A stretch of 64,000 nucleotides of DNA from Cordilura impudica (GCA_963682025.1 OY821517.1:48731441-48795440), one strand, 5' to 3'; positions 32,661-45,040 are shown, counted from the stretch's first letter. Notes: generated by a model not told the origin, from the letters alone. Translations and numbers: made by a program.

Positions 32661-33111
32661 AAAAAGTAGTTTACCCTACAATACCGAAAAGTTATTATTG
32701 TTTCTATTAGTAATTTGAAGTCGCAGAAAATTTTTAGCAATATTTGGACTTACATATTTGTTATGCACTGGAAAATACTCTATCAAGGGCGGCCTTGTAA
32801 TCGAAAGAAGATGAGGACTTCATTTTTTAATCAGCTACAATATAAACACCAGGATTGAATTTTGACCGATTTTTAAGTCATTATTTTGAAAAAAAAACAC
32901 GTTTATATCGTCACCTCAAATGCAAAAGGCCGTAACTAACAAAAAGTTTAAAATTGACTTTTTAAAAATTAATATTTTACCATATATTTGTTGGCGGTAG
33001 GAAATATCGCCCAAAAAAAAATTAAAAATCGCCCAAAAAATTCCATACAAAATTGGGTTAAATTTCATATGAAGAAACACCCAAATTTATTGGGCCTTTT
33101 TCGTTATTTTT

Positions 33112-33873
33112 ATACCCTATATCACTATGTGGTTTGGGTATAATGACTTTGTGCTGCTGTTTGTAACAACCAAAAATATTCGTCCTAGACCCATCTTTAA
33201 TTATACCAATCGGCTCAGAATCACTTTTTGAGTTGAAATAGCAATGTCCGTCCGTCCGTCCGTCTGTGTGTCCATGTAAACTTTGTAATCAAACTACAGG
33301 TCGCAAATATGAATATATTTTGATGAAATTTGGTACATAAGCTTTCGTCGGCCATGGAATGAACGCTATTGAAATTGGTGAGAATCGGTCTATGTTCAGA
33401 CCTAGTCCCCATACAAATGACCCCTATGAAATCGACATAAATTACCATAAGTTCAAAATTATCATATAGATCTCAGTCAAATTGGGTTTCTATGTGTTTA
33501 TTACATTCATTAATCAGTAGTTCAAAAATAATCCCTATAGGAAAATTCTTAGTCATAGGCCCCATATAGAGCTGCTTCCCGATCTTCACTTAAATCTATC
33601 AAAAAACATAAATATTGCACAGATTTTTCTCAAATTTGGTTTGTATATATTTTTTCAAAGTATAAGTGACTTTACCAAATATGGTCCGGATCGGTCCATT
33701 TTTCGACCTAGTCTCCATATCTGCAGCGAAAAAAAATAATAAAAATGCCACTCAAATTTGGTTTATGCTTATCTGCTATATCCAATTAGTTGGACCGAAG
33801 AGATAGGGTCTCTAAACCATGGTATAGGGTATCGTATAGTCGGGCTAGACCGACTATAATTTTCTTACTTGTT
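33112..33873 (-). mobile_element. A-family DINE-like element A5
   Basis: Shortest microsatellite of the set (four GTCC units near 33245-33260). The palindrome near 33837 has one change (GGGCTAGACC). It differs most from A2-A4 and A6 in sequence, so it is probably an older subfamily. Inserted in K1. Confidence 0.88.
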
Positions 33874-35768
33874 AAGCTTAATTTCGTTTGGCTAATTTTT
33901 CATTACGAAAAATCACCAAAAAATAATATATGAAAAATGGCCCAAAATTGTTCCATTTGAAGTTTTCAAACAACTGTTGATAATTCATGTTGATTACTTT
34001 GATGGAAAGTTAAGTACGTCTTTATTCATAAATGAGAAGGATTAGTTTTGTTTGGTTGTACTTTGGACATAAAATATATGTAGGTACAGAAATAAACTGA
34101 AAATTAACAAGTAAGAGTGTTAAATTCGGCTGTGCCGAATCTTTGATACCCTCCACCTCGGTTTGAGTCTTGATAATAAATGTAAATGAAAAAGTAAACA
34201 ATTTGTTAAACTTAATACCAAATTATTTCAGCAAATTCTTTGGGTTGGTTTTCTTCTTTTCTATTATTTCGGATTTATTTCGGTGTTTGCTTTTTGGTCA
34301 TCGTGGTTGCTGATCGGCATGCATTTTGGTTATATACCTATATACATGCGTTTCCGGTTATATGACATAACTTCTCGTTTAATTTAGTTTTTGCTAATTA
34401 AATAGCTCGCCCTAACCTCCATTGCAAAGGTAATGGTTGTGTAGAGTGGCTATATGCATTAAATTGTGCTAATTGGAGATGGCTGTATAGTTTCTTTTAA
34501 CTGGCCAAATATTTCTTCATTGTGGCCATATAGGTCGGATGGAGTAACAAAATAATAACCAAAAAAAAAAAGCTCTCTCAACTTTTTTTTAAAATATTGC
34601 CATATTTTGAAAACATAGAGAATAAATTTATAATAATAAATAATCAAATTAGGGATCAAAAACGCAAAAAACGAAAAGTCCCAAACATTTTAAATAAAAT
34701 AATTTAATGTTATCTTTATTTTCTGAAAAACTTCAAATTTTCATCCAAAAAAAATTGTGAAAATTTATATATAAAAAATAACATTCTCATAAAATTACGT
34801 TTACTTATGTAACAATTTTTATGTTAGCAATTCTTAAATATCATTTGAGGTTTTCTTAAATTCATTGAATTTAAATTAATATCGACAAATCTGTTTTTCT
34901 ATTTATTTAAATTGTAAAGGAGTGGCATCTCTGTCAAAATAAGCGAAAAACACAAAGAATAGAAAAAAACAAATTACTTCGTGTTTGACAGGATGATTTT
35001 ATGTTTATGTTTAATATCTATATTTCTTTTACTAATATTTCTGTTTATTTATTTGAAAATGAAATAATGAATTGAATATGCTATTTAATTTTTTTATTTA
35101 TATAAAAAAGTTTTTTAATTAAAGCAAAATATTTTCACTATTTCATGATTTTTATATATGTATGACGACATTTCAACCTAAAAATTTAAGTTTTTATCGA
35201 TTGGATAAACAACACAAAAATGGTTGTCGTTTAGATAACAACAACAGCTGACTTTAACAATAGCGAATATCGTTTCAAAATTTTACTGATAATTTTGCAA
35301 TTTTCTTTTTTTTTACAATTCGACTATCGTTAAAAGAAGTTACTGAATCGCGGTACTGAAAAGTTATTAATATCTCCTGAATGGCAATATTTTTTTTAAA
35401 TGTAAACATTTTTAAATGTAAAGATATTTCTAAATTTAAAATTATTATTTCCGACGTTTTGATATGATTTTCTGAAACTCAATTAATATTTTCTAATTTA
35501 TAATTGGAAATTTTATTTTCAGTTTTTATTATAATTGATATTTTCTTAAATTTGAATGGAAAATTTAAAAAGTGAAATTTTGTATTTATGTGAATAATAA
35601 TGCTTTATTAATTATAAACAATTTTTAAAAATTAGATGTAATCGCAATCAGATATTTTATAGGTAAAGCAGAATAATAATTCTATATAACTATGTAGAAC
35701 TGTTTTGTAAGCAAAAAACTCATTGACGAACTCGGTAACTCTATTTTGTAAAGACAACAAAAAGTTAA

Positions 35769-36344
35769 CCCCCCAATCTCACAACACACTGAAATTGTAA
35801 AATCGTTGTGTACGTATTATCAACGAAAAATTGTTCGAATTAGTCGAATCCATCGCCATTAAATTTTATGCTCAAACATCTGACTGCAATCTCATTTTTA
35901 AAATGTTGTCGAAGCGTAAACTTGAAAAAATTTGTATACTTCTCTCTCTTATTTTATTTTAAGTAGAGTTACCAAGTTTATTATACAGGCACATGTTTGA
36001 GGGAAAATGTTTACATTTATTATTATTAGTATTATTTTAATAATAGTTAATAATATTTATGCTCTATAATTAACAAACTTGCGTTTTTGTATGCGCATTT
36101 CAAAAAATAAATCATTATAATAGATTTAACAAGTTAAAACTTTAATTACAATTTTACAGAATCCAGTAAATTTGCATTAAATTTATAACAGGGTAACATT
36201 AATCATCGTTAGTGTCTGCCACTATTCGCACGAAAAATTTGGTGCCATTAGTGTGACCACTGCGGAAAATGTGTGTGTATTAGTAAAAAAAAATGTGAGT
36301 GTATTGAGTTTTTCGAACTTGCAGTGTGATGTGAGATTGGTGGG
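35769..36344. mobile_element. 576-bp Harbinger-like MITE in F2
   Basis: Inverted ends 'CCCCCCAATCTCACAACACA' (left) and, inverted, 'CCCACCAATCTCACATCACA' (right). TAA flanks both sides (35766-35768 and 36345-36347). F1 has the empty site 'AAAGTTAATATGCC' with a single TAA. A 3-bp TAA duplication fits PIF/Harbinger (TWA target). No coding capacity. Confidence 0.85.
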
Positions 36345-36828
36345 TAATATGCCAAACTTATGTTCATATTTGTAAAAGAATAATAAAAAAACGTATGAAA
36401 TAAAAGACCAACCCGTGTATACTCTTAACATTGTTCTGTATGATATCTAGTTGAAAATATTAACATTCATGTTAAAATAGAAATAACTATTGCAAAGCTA
36501 ATTAGAACAAACAAAAATTATGGCAGCATCTACTGTGGCATAGTCACGCTGAGCAAAATGAAGTGACACTCTGTTATACAAAAGAAATGTATTTTCCCCA
36601 CAACAAAATACTGCAGAATTTTATGTAAATAAAATAACCGATTTATTTCTAACATGCAGTTACTATGAATATACATACATACATATATGTAATATATGTA
36701 CATTATTTGTATTATTTAATATGTGTATGTATGTATATTTAAATATTACACACAAAAAATACAACATCAAACGTTATTTTTGTGTTTTTCTCTTTAAATA
36801 AATTAATACATAAATTGCTAGATTTACA

Positions 36829-37446
36829 TTTGGGCAATTCACAACAGGTGTTGTATATTGTATGTTGTATTGAAATACACAATACAATCATTTGTTGTGA
36901 ACACTCAGTTGTATTTTCATATTTCTTTAGTAATTTTCGATCCAACGAGGAAAGATCGCTTCGTCGCTTCTGCTATTTTGTATAAGAGAAAACACTTGTC
37001 AGTGTTTGCTTTTTGGTCGTGAGATATACCCTGGAGTTTTAGTTACGTACCTCTTGCATTTTAATTTATAATGAAAAAAAAAAAATGTTAAATGTTTTGG
37101 TTGGTACTGAAAGAGAAAATACATACTAAAAATATAAACATTAATTTTTATATAAATAAACTTATCGATGTATTTGCGTTATTTGCATTATTTGCCATAT
37201 TTTATTTTATAATTATTTATGCTGATAATATTCTATGTATTTGTTTTTTCTTTTTCATAAAAACTGGCATTCACTTGGAACTGATATGTTATGATACAAT
37301 ATACAACATTTACTAAACACAGCAAATGAAGTTGGATCGTGTATCAGATTTTTCAGTGAAAATTACCAACAACAATTTTACACTATTGTAAAGTGATACA
37401 CGATACAAGAGATACAACGATACATTACCCATTGTGAATTGTTCAA
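36829..37446. mobile_element. About 618-bp insertion in F2 with short inverted ends
   Basis: Absent from F1, where 'TTTACATTG' runs straight into 'TTTTTATTAACAAC'. The ends carry an inverted 'CAATTCACAA' / 'TTGTGAATTG' pair. ATT may be duplicated but the exact target size is ambiguous. Superfamily not assigned; the 225-bp frame at 37092 is A+T-rich and unconvincing. Confidence 0.7.
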
Positions 37447-38379
37447 TTGTTTTTTTTATTAACAACTAGGTATTTTAGCATTATTTGCTTTAGATGTTGG
37501 TGAATTTTTACTCCCTTTATATTAACTCGTAGTGTCTGCTTGTCGAAAAAATTTTGGATCGATTTTAACCACTTTCCCGTGACCCAATCGATCTGAAATT
37601 TTGCAGGCAGGCTTGTGGCAATGACAGAAATGATCTAACATATTTTTTTAGTGATGCCAAAACAATGGAAACTTTTAAATTTTTCTACCAGAGTTGATAA
37701 AAAAAATGTACAAAGGGTTTGTTTTTGTTATATTATTACGATAACGACCACAAAAACAACAAGTCCAGCTATGAAAACAATGCAACATTTAGAATAACAA
37801 CAAGAACAATATAGAAATATCATGTTTTTCATTTTTTTTTTACTTTTTCAGAGATTTCCCTGGACCTGTTCCACCGATTTTAATGATTTTTGAAGTAGAA
37901 ATCTTTCCATGTATTTGGTGAATCATTCTCACTAAAAAGGATCACTGTAGCTGCACTATTGAGGGCGTGATCGTGACAAGAACAACATAGAAAATTATTT
38001 TTTTTTCAAGACTTTTTTAGTTCTTCATTCAAATCTCGGGCCCTAATCGACCGATTTGGACGATTTTAAATAGCAAACTTCTCAGGATGTTAGTGAATCA
38101 TTTTTATGTCAACGAGTACCCTAGCTGCCGGATTGATGCCGTCATCGTGATTTCCACAGACGGACAGACGGACAGACGGACATCGCTATATCAACTCCGG
38201 TTGTTATAAGGATCACAAATATATAAATTTTATGGGGTCCAAAATTTTTTTTCTAATTATTACAAACGGAATGACAAACTTATATATACCCTCTGCACAC
38301 TGGAGTGGAGGGTATAACAACTCTACAACAGCAACAATGACAGTCATATGTTTTTCAAATAGGAAAAAACTGTTTATGT

Positions 38380-40060
38380 GTTAGTTTCGTTCATTCCACA
38401 GTATGCATTGAAATATTATTTCTCCAATGTTGGAGAAAAGTTAAGTTCTTAAATTGATGTCAAATGTAATTCTCAACTTGGGTTGAACAATTTTTCTCCT
38501 TGTTTGCTTTCAACTTGACATCAAGTTGAGACGTAACATTTTTTCCAATCTTTGAGAAACATTTTTACTCTCAATTGGATATCCAACACTTTTCTCCACT
38601 TGAGACCAAACATTTTTTCAACTTGAATACGATTTGTGTTAAGTCTGAGATATTATTTAAATATGTCATAAATAATAAATTAAATTAAAAAATGCCAAAA
38701 AAGTACAAATTAATCATTGATATATTTTTTTTTAATTATTTCTGCTTTTTGTCGAATTTTTCAAAAAATGTACAACTAATTAATTCATTTATTATACCCT
38801 ATACCACTATGTGGTTTGGGTATAATGACTTTGTGCTGCTGTTTGTAACAACCAAAAATATTTGACCTAGACCCATCTTTAATTATACCGATCGAATCAG
38901 AATCACTTTCTGAGTTGATTTAACAATGTCCGTCCGTCCGTCCGTCCGTCCGTCCGTCTGTGTGTCCATGTAAAGCTTGTAATCAAACTGCAGGTCGCAA
39001 ATATGAATATATTTTGATGAAATTTGGTATATAAGCTTTTATCGGCCATGGGATGAACGCTATTGAAATTGGTGAGAATCGGTCCATGTTCAGACCTAGC
39101 CCCCATACAAATTACCCATATGAAATCGACATAAATTGCCATAAGATCCAAATTGTCATATAGATCTTACTCAAATTGGGTTTGTATGCGTTCATTACAT
39201 CCACTACTGAGTAGTCCAAAAATGATCCCTTTGACCCCATATAGAGCTGCTTCCCGATCTTCTCTTAAATCTATTAAAAAACAAAAATATTGCACTGATT
39301 CTTCTCAAATTTTGTTTGTACATATTATTGCAAAATACAAGACACTTTACCAAACATGATCAGGATCGGTCCATTTTTGGACCAAGTCCCTTTATAGATA
39401 TAGCATCCGATATGAACTTTTTCATATCTGCAGCCAAAAAAATTAATAAAAATCCCACTCAAATTGGTTTTTTGCTTATTTTCAATGTCCAGTTAGTTGG
39501 GCCTAAGAGATAGGGTTTCTAAACGCATGGTATAGGGTATCGTATAGTCGGTCTAGACCGACTATAATTTTCTTACTTGTTTTTAATTCTAGATTTTAAA
39601 AAATGTACATAATATGTACATTTAATGTTAAATATGTACATAGTAATGTTAAATATATAATGAAATTAAATTGAAACATTAAAAAAAGTACATTGTTTTC
39701 ATTTCTAAAATTAGTATAATATTTTTTAATATGGCAATTCCGTACCTTCCATTTGATACCGATTGGAAATATTTCTTTGCTATCAAGTTGAGAATCACAA
39801 ATTTCTCAATTTGATAACTATGAAAATCGCCATATAAAAAATGTGCCTTTTAAGTTGAGAAGACTATATTCGAACTATTGAGGGCATTTGAGAATTAACG
39901 TTGGAGATTTGAAAAACGTATTTGATCTCAAATGCACCTCAAGTTGATAGCAAACAAAAATGTTTATTGGGACATTTATTGTAGGGTCGTTTGCACACAC
40001 ACAAAAAATAGAAAATAAATTGTCAATAAGCAAAGCAAGTGGCTTCGAAATTCGATGATG
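38380..40060. repeat. R element rich in TCAACTTGA/TCAAGTTGA motifs, split by A6
   Basis: Between 38470 and 38630, and again between 39780 and 39955, the self-complementary core TCAA(C/G)TTGA and one-base variants occur at least seven times with 'TTGAGA' or 'TTCTC' context. A6 sits between the halves. Looks like one element with internal short inverted repeats; ends not found. Confidence 0.45.
38794..39580 (-). mobile_element. A-family DINE-like element A6
   Basis: Complete, close to A2 and A4: seven GTCC units at about 38928-38955, palindrome at about 39543-39566, ends as in the family. Confidence 0.9.
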
Positions 40061-40236
40061 CCAGTTAATCATTTTTTGTTCACGCGGATTTTATAATTGG
40101 AGGAATTTTTTTCTCGAGAAATGTATTTTCCGTGAGAAAGAAATTCCTTGAGAATATTCATAATTGGGATGAATAACTTTTAATTGGAACTTTTTAGTCA
40201 GAATAAATCATAATTCTAGTTAGATATTGGTTAATA

Positions 40237-40790
40237 TTTAATTAGAAAAAATATTGTGGTGGCATCTACGCAATTATTGAGGCAGTCACGGAAAAATTAA
40301 ATGCAAGTCTGTTTTTTTTAATATAACAAAAATGGATTTTCCCTTTAACAAAATATGGCAGAATTCTTTATAAATGAAATGCAAAATGGAAAATCAATTT
40401 TGTGCTAATTCTTAACAAAATTAATAAAATATATATATGTATTATTATATTTATTAATATTTGTAATTTTATTTGACACAATTTCACACACAGTTTTACA
40501 GATCAACTGTTTTAATTAGAAAAAATATTGTGGTGGCATCTACGCAATTATTGAGGCAGTCACGGAAAAATTAAATGCAAGTCTGTTTTTTTTAATATAA
40601 CAAAAATGGATTTTACCTTTAACAAAATATGGCAGAATTCTTTATAAATGAAATGCAAAATGGAAAATCAATTTTGTGCTAATTCTTAACAAAATTAATA
40701 ATATATATATATATATGTATTATTATATTTATTAATATTTGTAATTTTATTTGACACAATTTCACACACAGTTTTACAGATCAACTGTTT
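40237..40790 (+). repeat. Tandem duplication of a 274-278-bp unit
   Basis: 40237-40512 and 40513-40790 are nearly identical. I see one base change (CCC/ACC near 40332/40615) and an AT-dinucleotide length difference near 40426/40700. Recent unequal duplication inside an F-related element. Confidence 0.93.
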
Positions 40791-43168
40791 TCAACTGATT
40801 TAGAAGTTTTCTGTTTTTGAAACAGTAGTGCCAATTTGTAACATTTTGTGATGTAATGAAAATCGCAGAATAATAAGTTAATACACAATAAAAAATATTA
40901 AATTTTTAACTTTTATATACATATTGCAATAAAAAAAACTTTGGTAAATTTACATTGAAGATGGTCAGAAATGAATGAGAAAAAATATATAGACATTTTA
41001 GAAAAGCACATTTAATGTTAAACTTTATGCACAAAATATATGGGTTTTTGTTGTTTCGAATTTAACTGTGGCTCTAAGTGAAAAGTTTTAGACCGATCAT
41101 ATATTACATCTTGAGGATCCTCACCTAATATTTTCAAATATTTTAAATTATTTTTAACTCATTTAACCTCATTACGCAAATAGTAAAACAGTAAATATGG
41201 AAAATCCACGCACCTCAAAAAATTGTTTTCTATGAAATAAATTAAAGACATTTCATATTATACAATTTTCTTTCAAAAATGTATCAATTATTGCAAATTT
41301 GAAATTTGACATATAGTATTTGTACATATATTTGTATAGATTTCGCAGTATGAAAAGAACTATTATTTCTTTATTTAGAATATATGTAAGTATTGCTCGC
41401 AAAAAAATGCAACATCATAAATGAAACACATAGACGACTGCTGGCAGCAGCATTTGTAGTCGTATAGTCAGCTACTTGATTTTTCTGAATACGACAGCAA
41501 CATATAATACAAATGCATTTTTATTTAAATATACAATTACTTTTACTTATTTAAAATGCATTAGTACAACGTAAAAATAAATAAATTAGTTTAACGCCTT
41601 TTGATTATTAATGGAATTATAGCCTTTCATTTTGCGATTTTTTTTTTAAACAAAATAAAATATTTCATAGCACTAACTTCTTTTACATATTTTGTTATAT
41701 TGTCAACACTATTTTTGTTTTGTAGCCAACAAAACACACTTGCAGTTTTTTTTTCTATTTGAAGAACATATGACTGCCATTGTTGATGTTGTAGAGTTGT
41801 TTTTTTTTTTGATTTTGTTTCGTTAACTCTTTTGTATTAAAGCACCTCCAATATATGTATCCATTTTAGTTTGCAAATTCAGTATATTTATAATTTATTA
41901 CTTACAGCAAAAAATAATAGAAACAATTTTATCAGTTATGCTTACGAAACTATATAAATAGACTTGAAGTTGGCTGCAAAAGCAGTAGCCTGTGTAAAGA
42001 ACAAGTTAGCGACATGTAACTGTTACGTAACGTGTCAGCCTTTTTTTCACATGAAAAGTATTGGGACGTTCCGGTTACGTTCGGTAACTGTTTTAAATGA
42101 TTTTCATGTAAAAAAAAAACAACTGACTCATTACGGTTACGGTTAGAAAACATTGACCTTTTATATGTATTATAATGCTATGAATGCATTTATCTTTATT
42201 TTATTTTATTTATATATTCTTTTTTTTTTGTATTGTATATTATTTTTTTTTATTATTATTACTATTTCATTTAATTATTTTTTTCTTTAAATAAATTAAT
42301 ACATAAAAATTTGTTTTTTAAATTATTGGTGAACTTTTACTCCCTTTATTTACTGCCTTTATATTAACTGGTAGTGTCTGCTTGACGACAAAATTTTGGA
42401 TCGATTTTTAGCCCCTTTCCCGTGAGCCAATCGATCTGAAATTCTGCATGCAGGCTCGTGGCAATGACAGAAATGATCTAACAAATTTTTTTAGTGATGC
42501 CAAAACAATGGAAACTTTTAAAATTTTCTACCAGAGTTCACAAAAAAATGTACAAAGGGTTTGTTTTTATTATATTATTACCACAACGACCACAAAAACA
42601 ACAAGTCCAGCTATGACAACAATGCAACATTTAGAATAACAACAGGAACAATATGGAAACATCATGTTTTTCATTTTTTTTTAATTTTTCATAGATTTAC
42701 CTGGACCTGTTCCACCGATTTTAATAATTTTTGAAGTAGAAATCTTCCCATGAATTTGGTGAATCATTCTCACTAAAAATTATCACCCTAGCTATCCTAT
42801 TGAGGGCGTGATTGTGACAAGAACAATATAGAAAATTATATTTTTTCAAGACTTTTTTTAGTTCTTCATTCAAATCTCAGGCCCTAATTGACCGATTTGG
42901 ACGATTTTAAATAGCAAACTTTTCAGGATGTTAATGAATGATTTTTTATGCCAACGAGCACCCTAGCTACCCGATTGATGCCGTCACCGTGATTTCCACA
43001 GACGGACAGACGGACAGACGGACAGACGGACATCGCTATATCAACTCCGGTTGTTATAAGGATCACAAATATATATATTTTATGGGGTCCAAATTTTTTT
43101 TTCTAATTATTACAAACGGAATGACAAACTTATATATACCCTCTGCACACTGGAGTGGAGGGTATAAA
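40237..43168 (+). mobile_element. F3: diverged F-family element, 5' end not seen
   Basis: From 40250 the 'TGTGG(T/C)GGCATCTAC...AGTCACG' block follows F1 from about 31368. The 3' kilobase (42290-43168) is close to F1 and F2 and ends in the same hairpin. The GACG/GACA microsatellite has expanded at 43000-43030. Internal sequence 40800-42290 is poorly alignable and includes a small hairpin-rich patch at 42000-42145 ('TTTCACATGAAAA' and 'TTTTCATGTAAAA'). Confidence 0.7.
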
Positions 43169-43434
43169 AATTTGTAAAAAAAAAAAAAAAAAAACGCGCG
43201 AATATATAAAATATTTCGCCTGCGCCGCTTTGGACAATATTTAAAATTTTTCGGGGAAAAAGCGCATAAAGAAATTTAAAAACGAAATTAAAAATGAAAA
43301 ATTTGTACAAAAAAACGAGCGATTTGGTCAAAAGCAAAAACTAAAAGTATTAAAATTTGACAAAAATTCGCGCGATTCTCATTCTCCACAATAGAAACAA
43401 AATTAATCAATATATCTTACAAATAACTTCAAAA

Positions 43435-43830
43435 ACGCTAATTGTTTTTTCCCAACAGATATTTCCCTTCATATTTGTTTTAATGGAGAAAAAAACCAAA
43501 AAGTGTTACGACCATCTATTCAATTACATAAATAATAATATATTTAATTTGGAGGCATACAGTTTCATGACCGACTTTGAAACTGCATTGCAAAGTTCTT
43601 TAAAAAAAAATTCCCTAACGCAAAACACTACGGTTGCTGGTTTCACTTCTACCAAGCAATTAGGCGCAATCTCCCAATACAGTATTGTTGCCTTGCCGTC
43701 ATTTGAAATACTACAATGAGTGCGTACTTAAATTGCAGGCAAAAAGTTTGGCTGAAGGCTTAAACCAGTACTTCTGTCCATACTGTCGCGCAGCTGCTGA
43801 AGAAGCAATGAATGTTTTCATTTGAAAATA
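43435..43830 (+). pseudogene. MULE (Mutator-like) transposase fragment
   Basis: Reads 'FPFIFVLMEKKTKKCYDHLF' then 'AYSFMTDFETALQSSL', the MULE transposase region in which D of TDFE is a catalytic acid. Then comes degenerate 'LGAISQYSIVALPSF', and after a stop and frame change 'LKLQAKSLAEGLNQYFCPYC'. The expected 'GC.FH..QAL' helix motif is destroyed near 43640-43660. 'TTTCCCAACAG' just before the first block could be a splice acceptor. MULE transposases cut and paste DNA with 8-10-bp duplications. This fragment is inactive. Confidence 0.72.
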
Positions 43831-44319
43831 AAGAACATTTTTCATAATGTGGGTGATTTTTCTTTTATTTTGGGCAAAAAATCGTTTTTCATATTTGGGT
43901 GATTTTTCGTTTCTTTTTTGGGTTGTATTTCCTTTCTTTTTGGCGAAATTTCGTATTTTTATTTTTGGGTGATTTTTCATTTTTTTTTTTTTTGGCAATA
44001 TTTCATTTGGACGATTTTTAATTTTTTTTTTTTTTGCGATTTTTCTTTGGGCGATATTTCCTAACGCCAAATTTGTTTTCATAAATAAAAATCCATCTTT
44101 ATTTTTCAGCTTGAGTCTAAAATTTGGGTATTAAGTTTAAAGTAGTTTTTGTTTTATGATGTTTTTTGCTTCTCCTTTAAAAACATAAAAATATTAGTTA
44201 CGGCCTTTTGCATTTTAAATGCCGGTATGTAGTTTTCAAGAAATATTACAAACCCAGTGTAATACTTAAAAAAATATATTTTTATATAGTGCTCTGACTA
44301 TTTTTTTCTGAGACTCAAT

Positions 44320-44660
44320 TGATATTTTCTGAAATTCAATTCATATTTTCTGCAGTAATTTAATAATTTCTGAAATACATTTGATGTTTTCTGAAATACA
44401 TTTGATATTTTCTGAAAAACATTTGATATTTTTATAAATACATTTTATGTTTTCTGAAATACATTTGATGTTTTCTGAAATACATTCGATAATTGCTGAA
44501 ATACATACATTTGCTGTTTTCTGAAATACATTGATGTTTTCTGATATACATTTGATAATTGCTGAAATTCATTTGATAATTTCGGAAATACATTTGATCT
44601 TTTCTGAAATACATTTGATAATTTCTGAAACTCAATTGATGTTTTCTGAAATACAATTGG
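44320..44660 (-). repeat. About 22-23-bp minisatellite, inverted relative of 32505-32660
   Basis: About 14 units near 'TTTTCTGAAATACATTTGAT'. Minus-strand frames 44432-44674 and 44445-44711 are translations of the array, not genes. Confidence 0.9.
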
Positions 44661-44719
44661 AAAAGTTGTAGCAATTAAAAAAACACCTAAGTTTATTTTC
44701 GACTTCTTCAAAGTTTTCC

Positions 44720-45040
44720 TTTTTAAACTGACAGCACACCTAGCGGTTCTGCTTACTAAAAAAGTTCTGTCAATAGCAAATATACAGTTGAATATTTAAA
44801 ATGAACGAACAAGATTTGTGATTTTGCTAAACAGACAGCGAACTCGGCGGTTCTGCTTATTAAAAATTTCTGTCAATAGCAAATACATACTTGAATATTA
44901 AAAAAAACAACTCTGTAAGTTTCTGAACATGTTAAACTCACAGCACACCTAGCGGTCAATAGCTTGAATTAAAATTAACGAAAAGGATTTGTTATTTTGC
45001 TAAACAGACAACGAACTCGGTGGTTCTACTTACTAAATAC
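44720..45040 (+). repeat. Tandem array of about 105-bp units
   Basis: The 'CAGC(A/G)(C/A)AC(C/T)(T/C)(A/G)G(C/T)GGT' core recurs at about 44731, 44836, 44940 and 45008. Between cores are 'TTCTGTCAATAGCAAATA', 'TTGAATAT' and 'GATTTGT(G/T)ATTTTGCTAAA'. The third unit is internally shortened. Function unknown. Confidence 0.8.

Larger units (their letters stand above)
32480..33960 (-). mobile_element. K1: non-coding MULE-derived element, split by A5
   Basis: Shares three blocks, in order and inverted, with 43840-44660: the 23-bp minisatellite, 'GCAAAAGGCCGTAACTAA' at about 32920, and repeated 'ATCGCCCAAAAA' motifs at about 33005-33040. The other locus carries a MULE transposase remnant, so this is its non-coding relative. 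A5 interrupts it at 33112-33873. Ends are approximate. Confidence 0.6.
34117..38317 (+). mobile_element. F2: long non-coding DINE-like element, 4.2 kb
   Basis: Highly similar to F1 over most of its length, with the same hairpin start at about 34130 and terminal hairpin ending 38317. It is longer because of insertions at 35769-36344 and 36829-37446. A deletion near 34880 and another near 35420 are visible against F1. Confidence 0.88.
43190..44690 (+). mobile_element. K2: MULE element remnant
   Basis: Contains a MULE transposase fragment (43430-43830), then a degenerate array of 'TTGGG(T/C)GATTTTTC' motifs (43840-44080), the 'TTACGGCCTTTTGCATTTT' block (44198-44216) and the 23-bp minisatellite (44320-44660). 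Left boundary uncertain; it begins with an A run and CG-rich sequence. Confidence 0.65.

Noticed and set aside
37092..37316. 74-codon hydrophobic frame as a small membrane protein
   Set aside because: Composition-driven (F, I, Y, K) in an A+T-rich insertion, no initiation context or relatives.
29341..38320. F1 and F2 as LTRs of one retroelement
   Set aside because: They are direct repeats, but the sequence between is MULE-derived and A-family, and each copy has its own distinct start hairpin and end hairpin. They are independent insertions.
41950..42153. Overlapping frames of about 60 codons on both strands
   Set aside because: The patch is a set of short inverted repeats. Neither translation resembles a family and both lie in a decayed F element.
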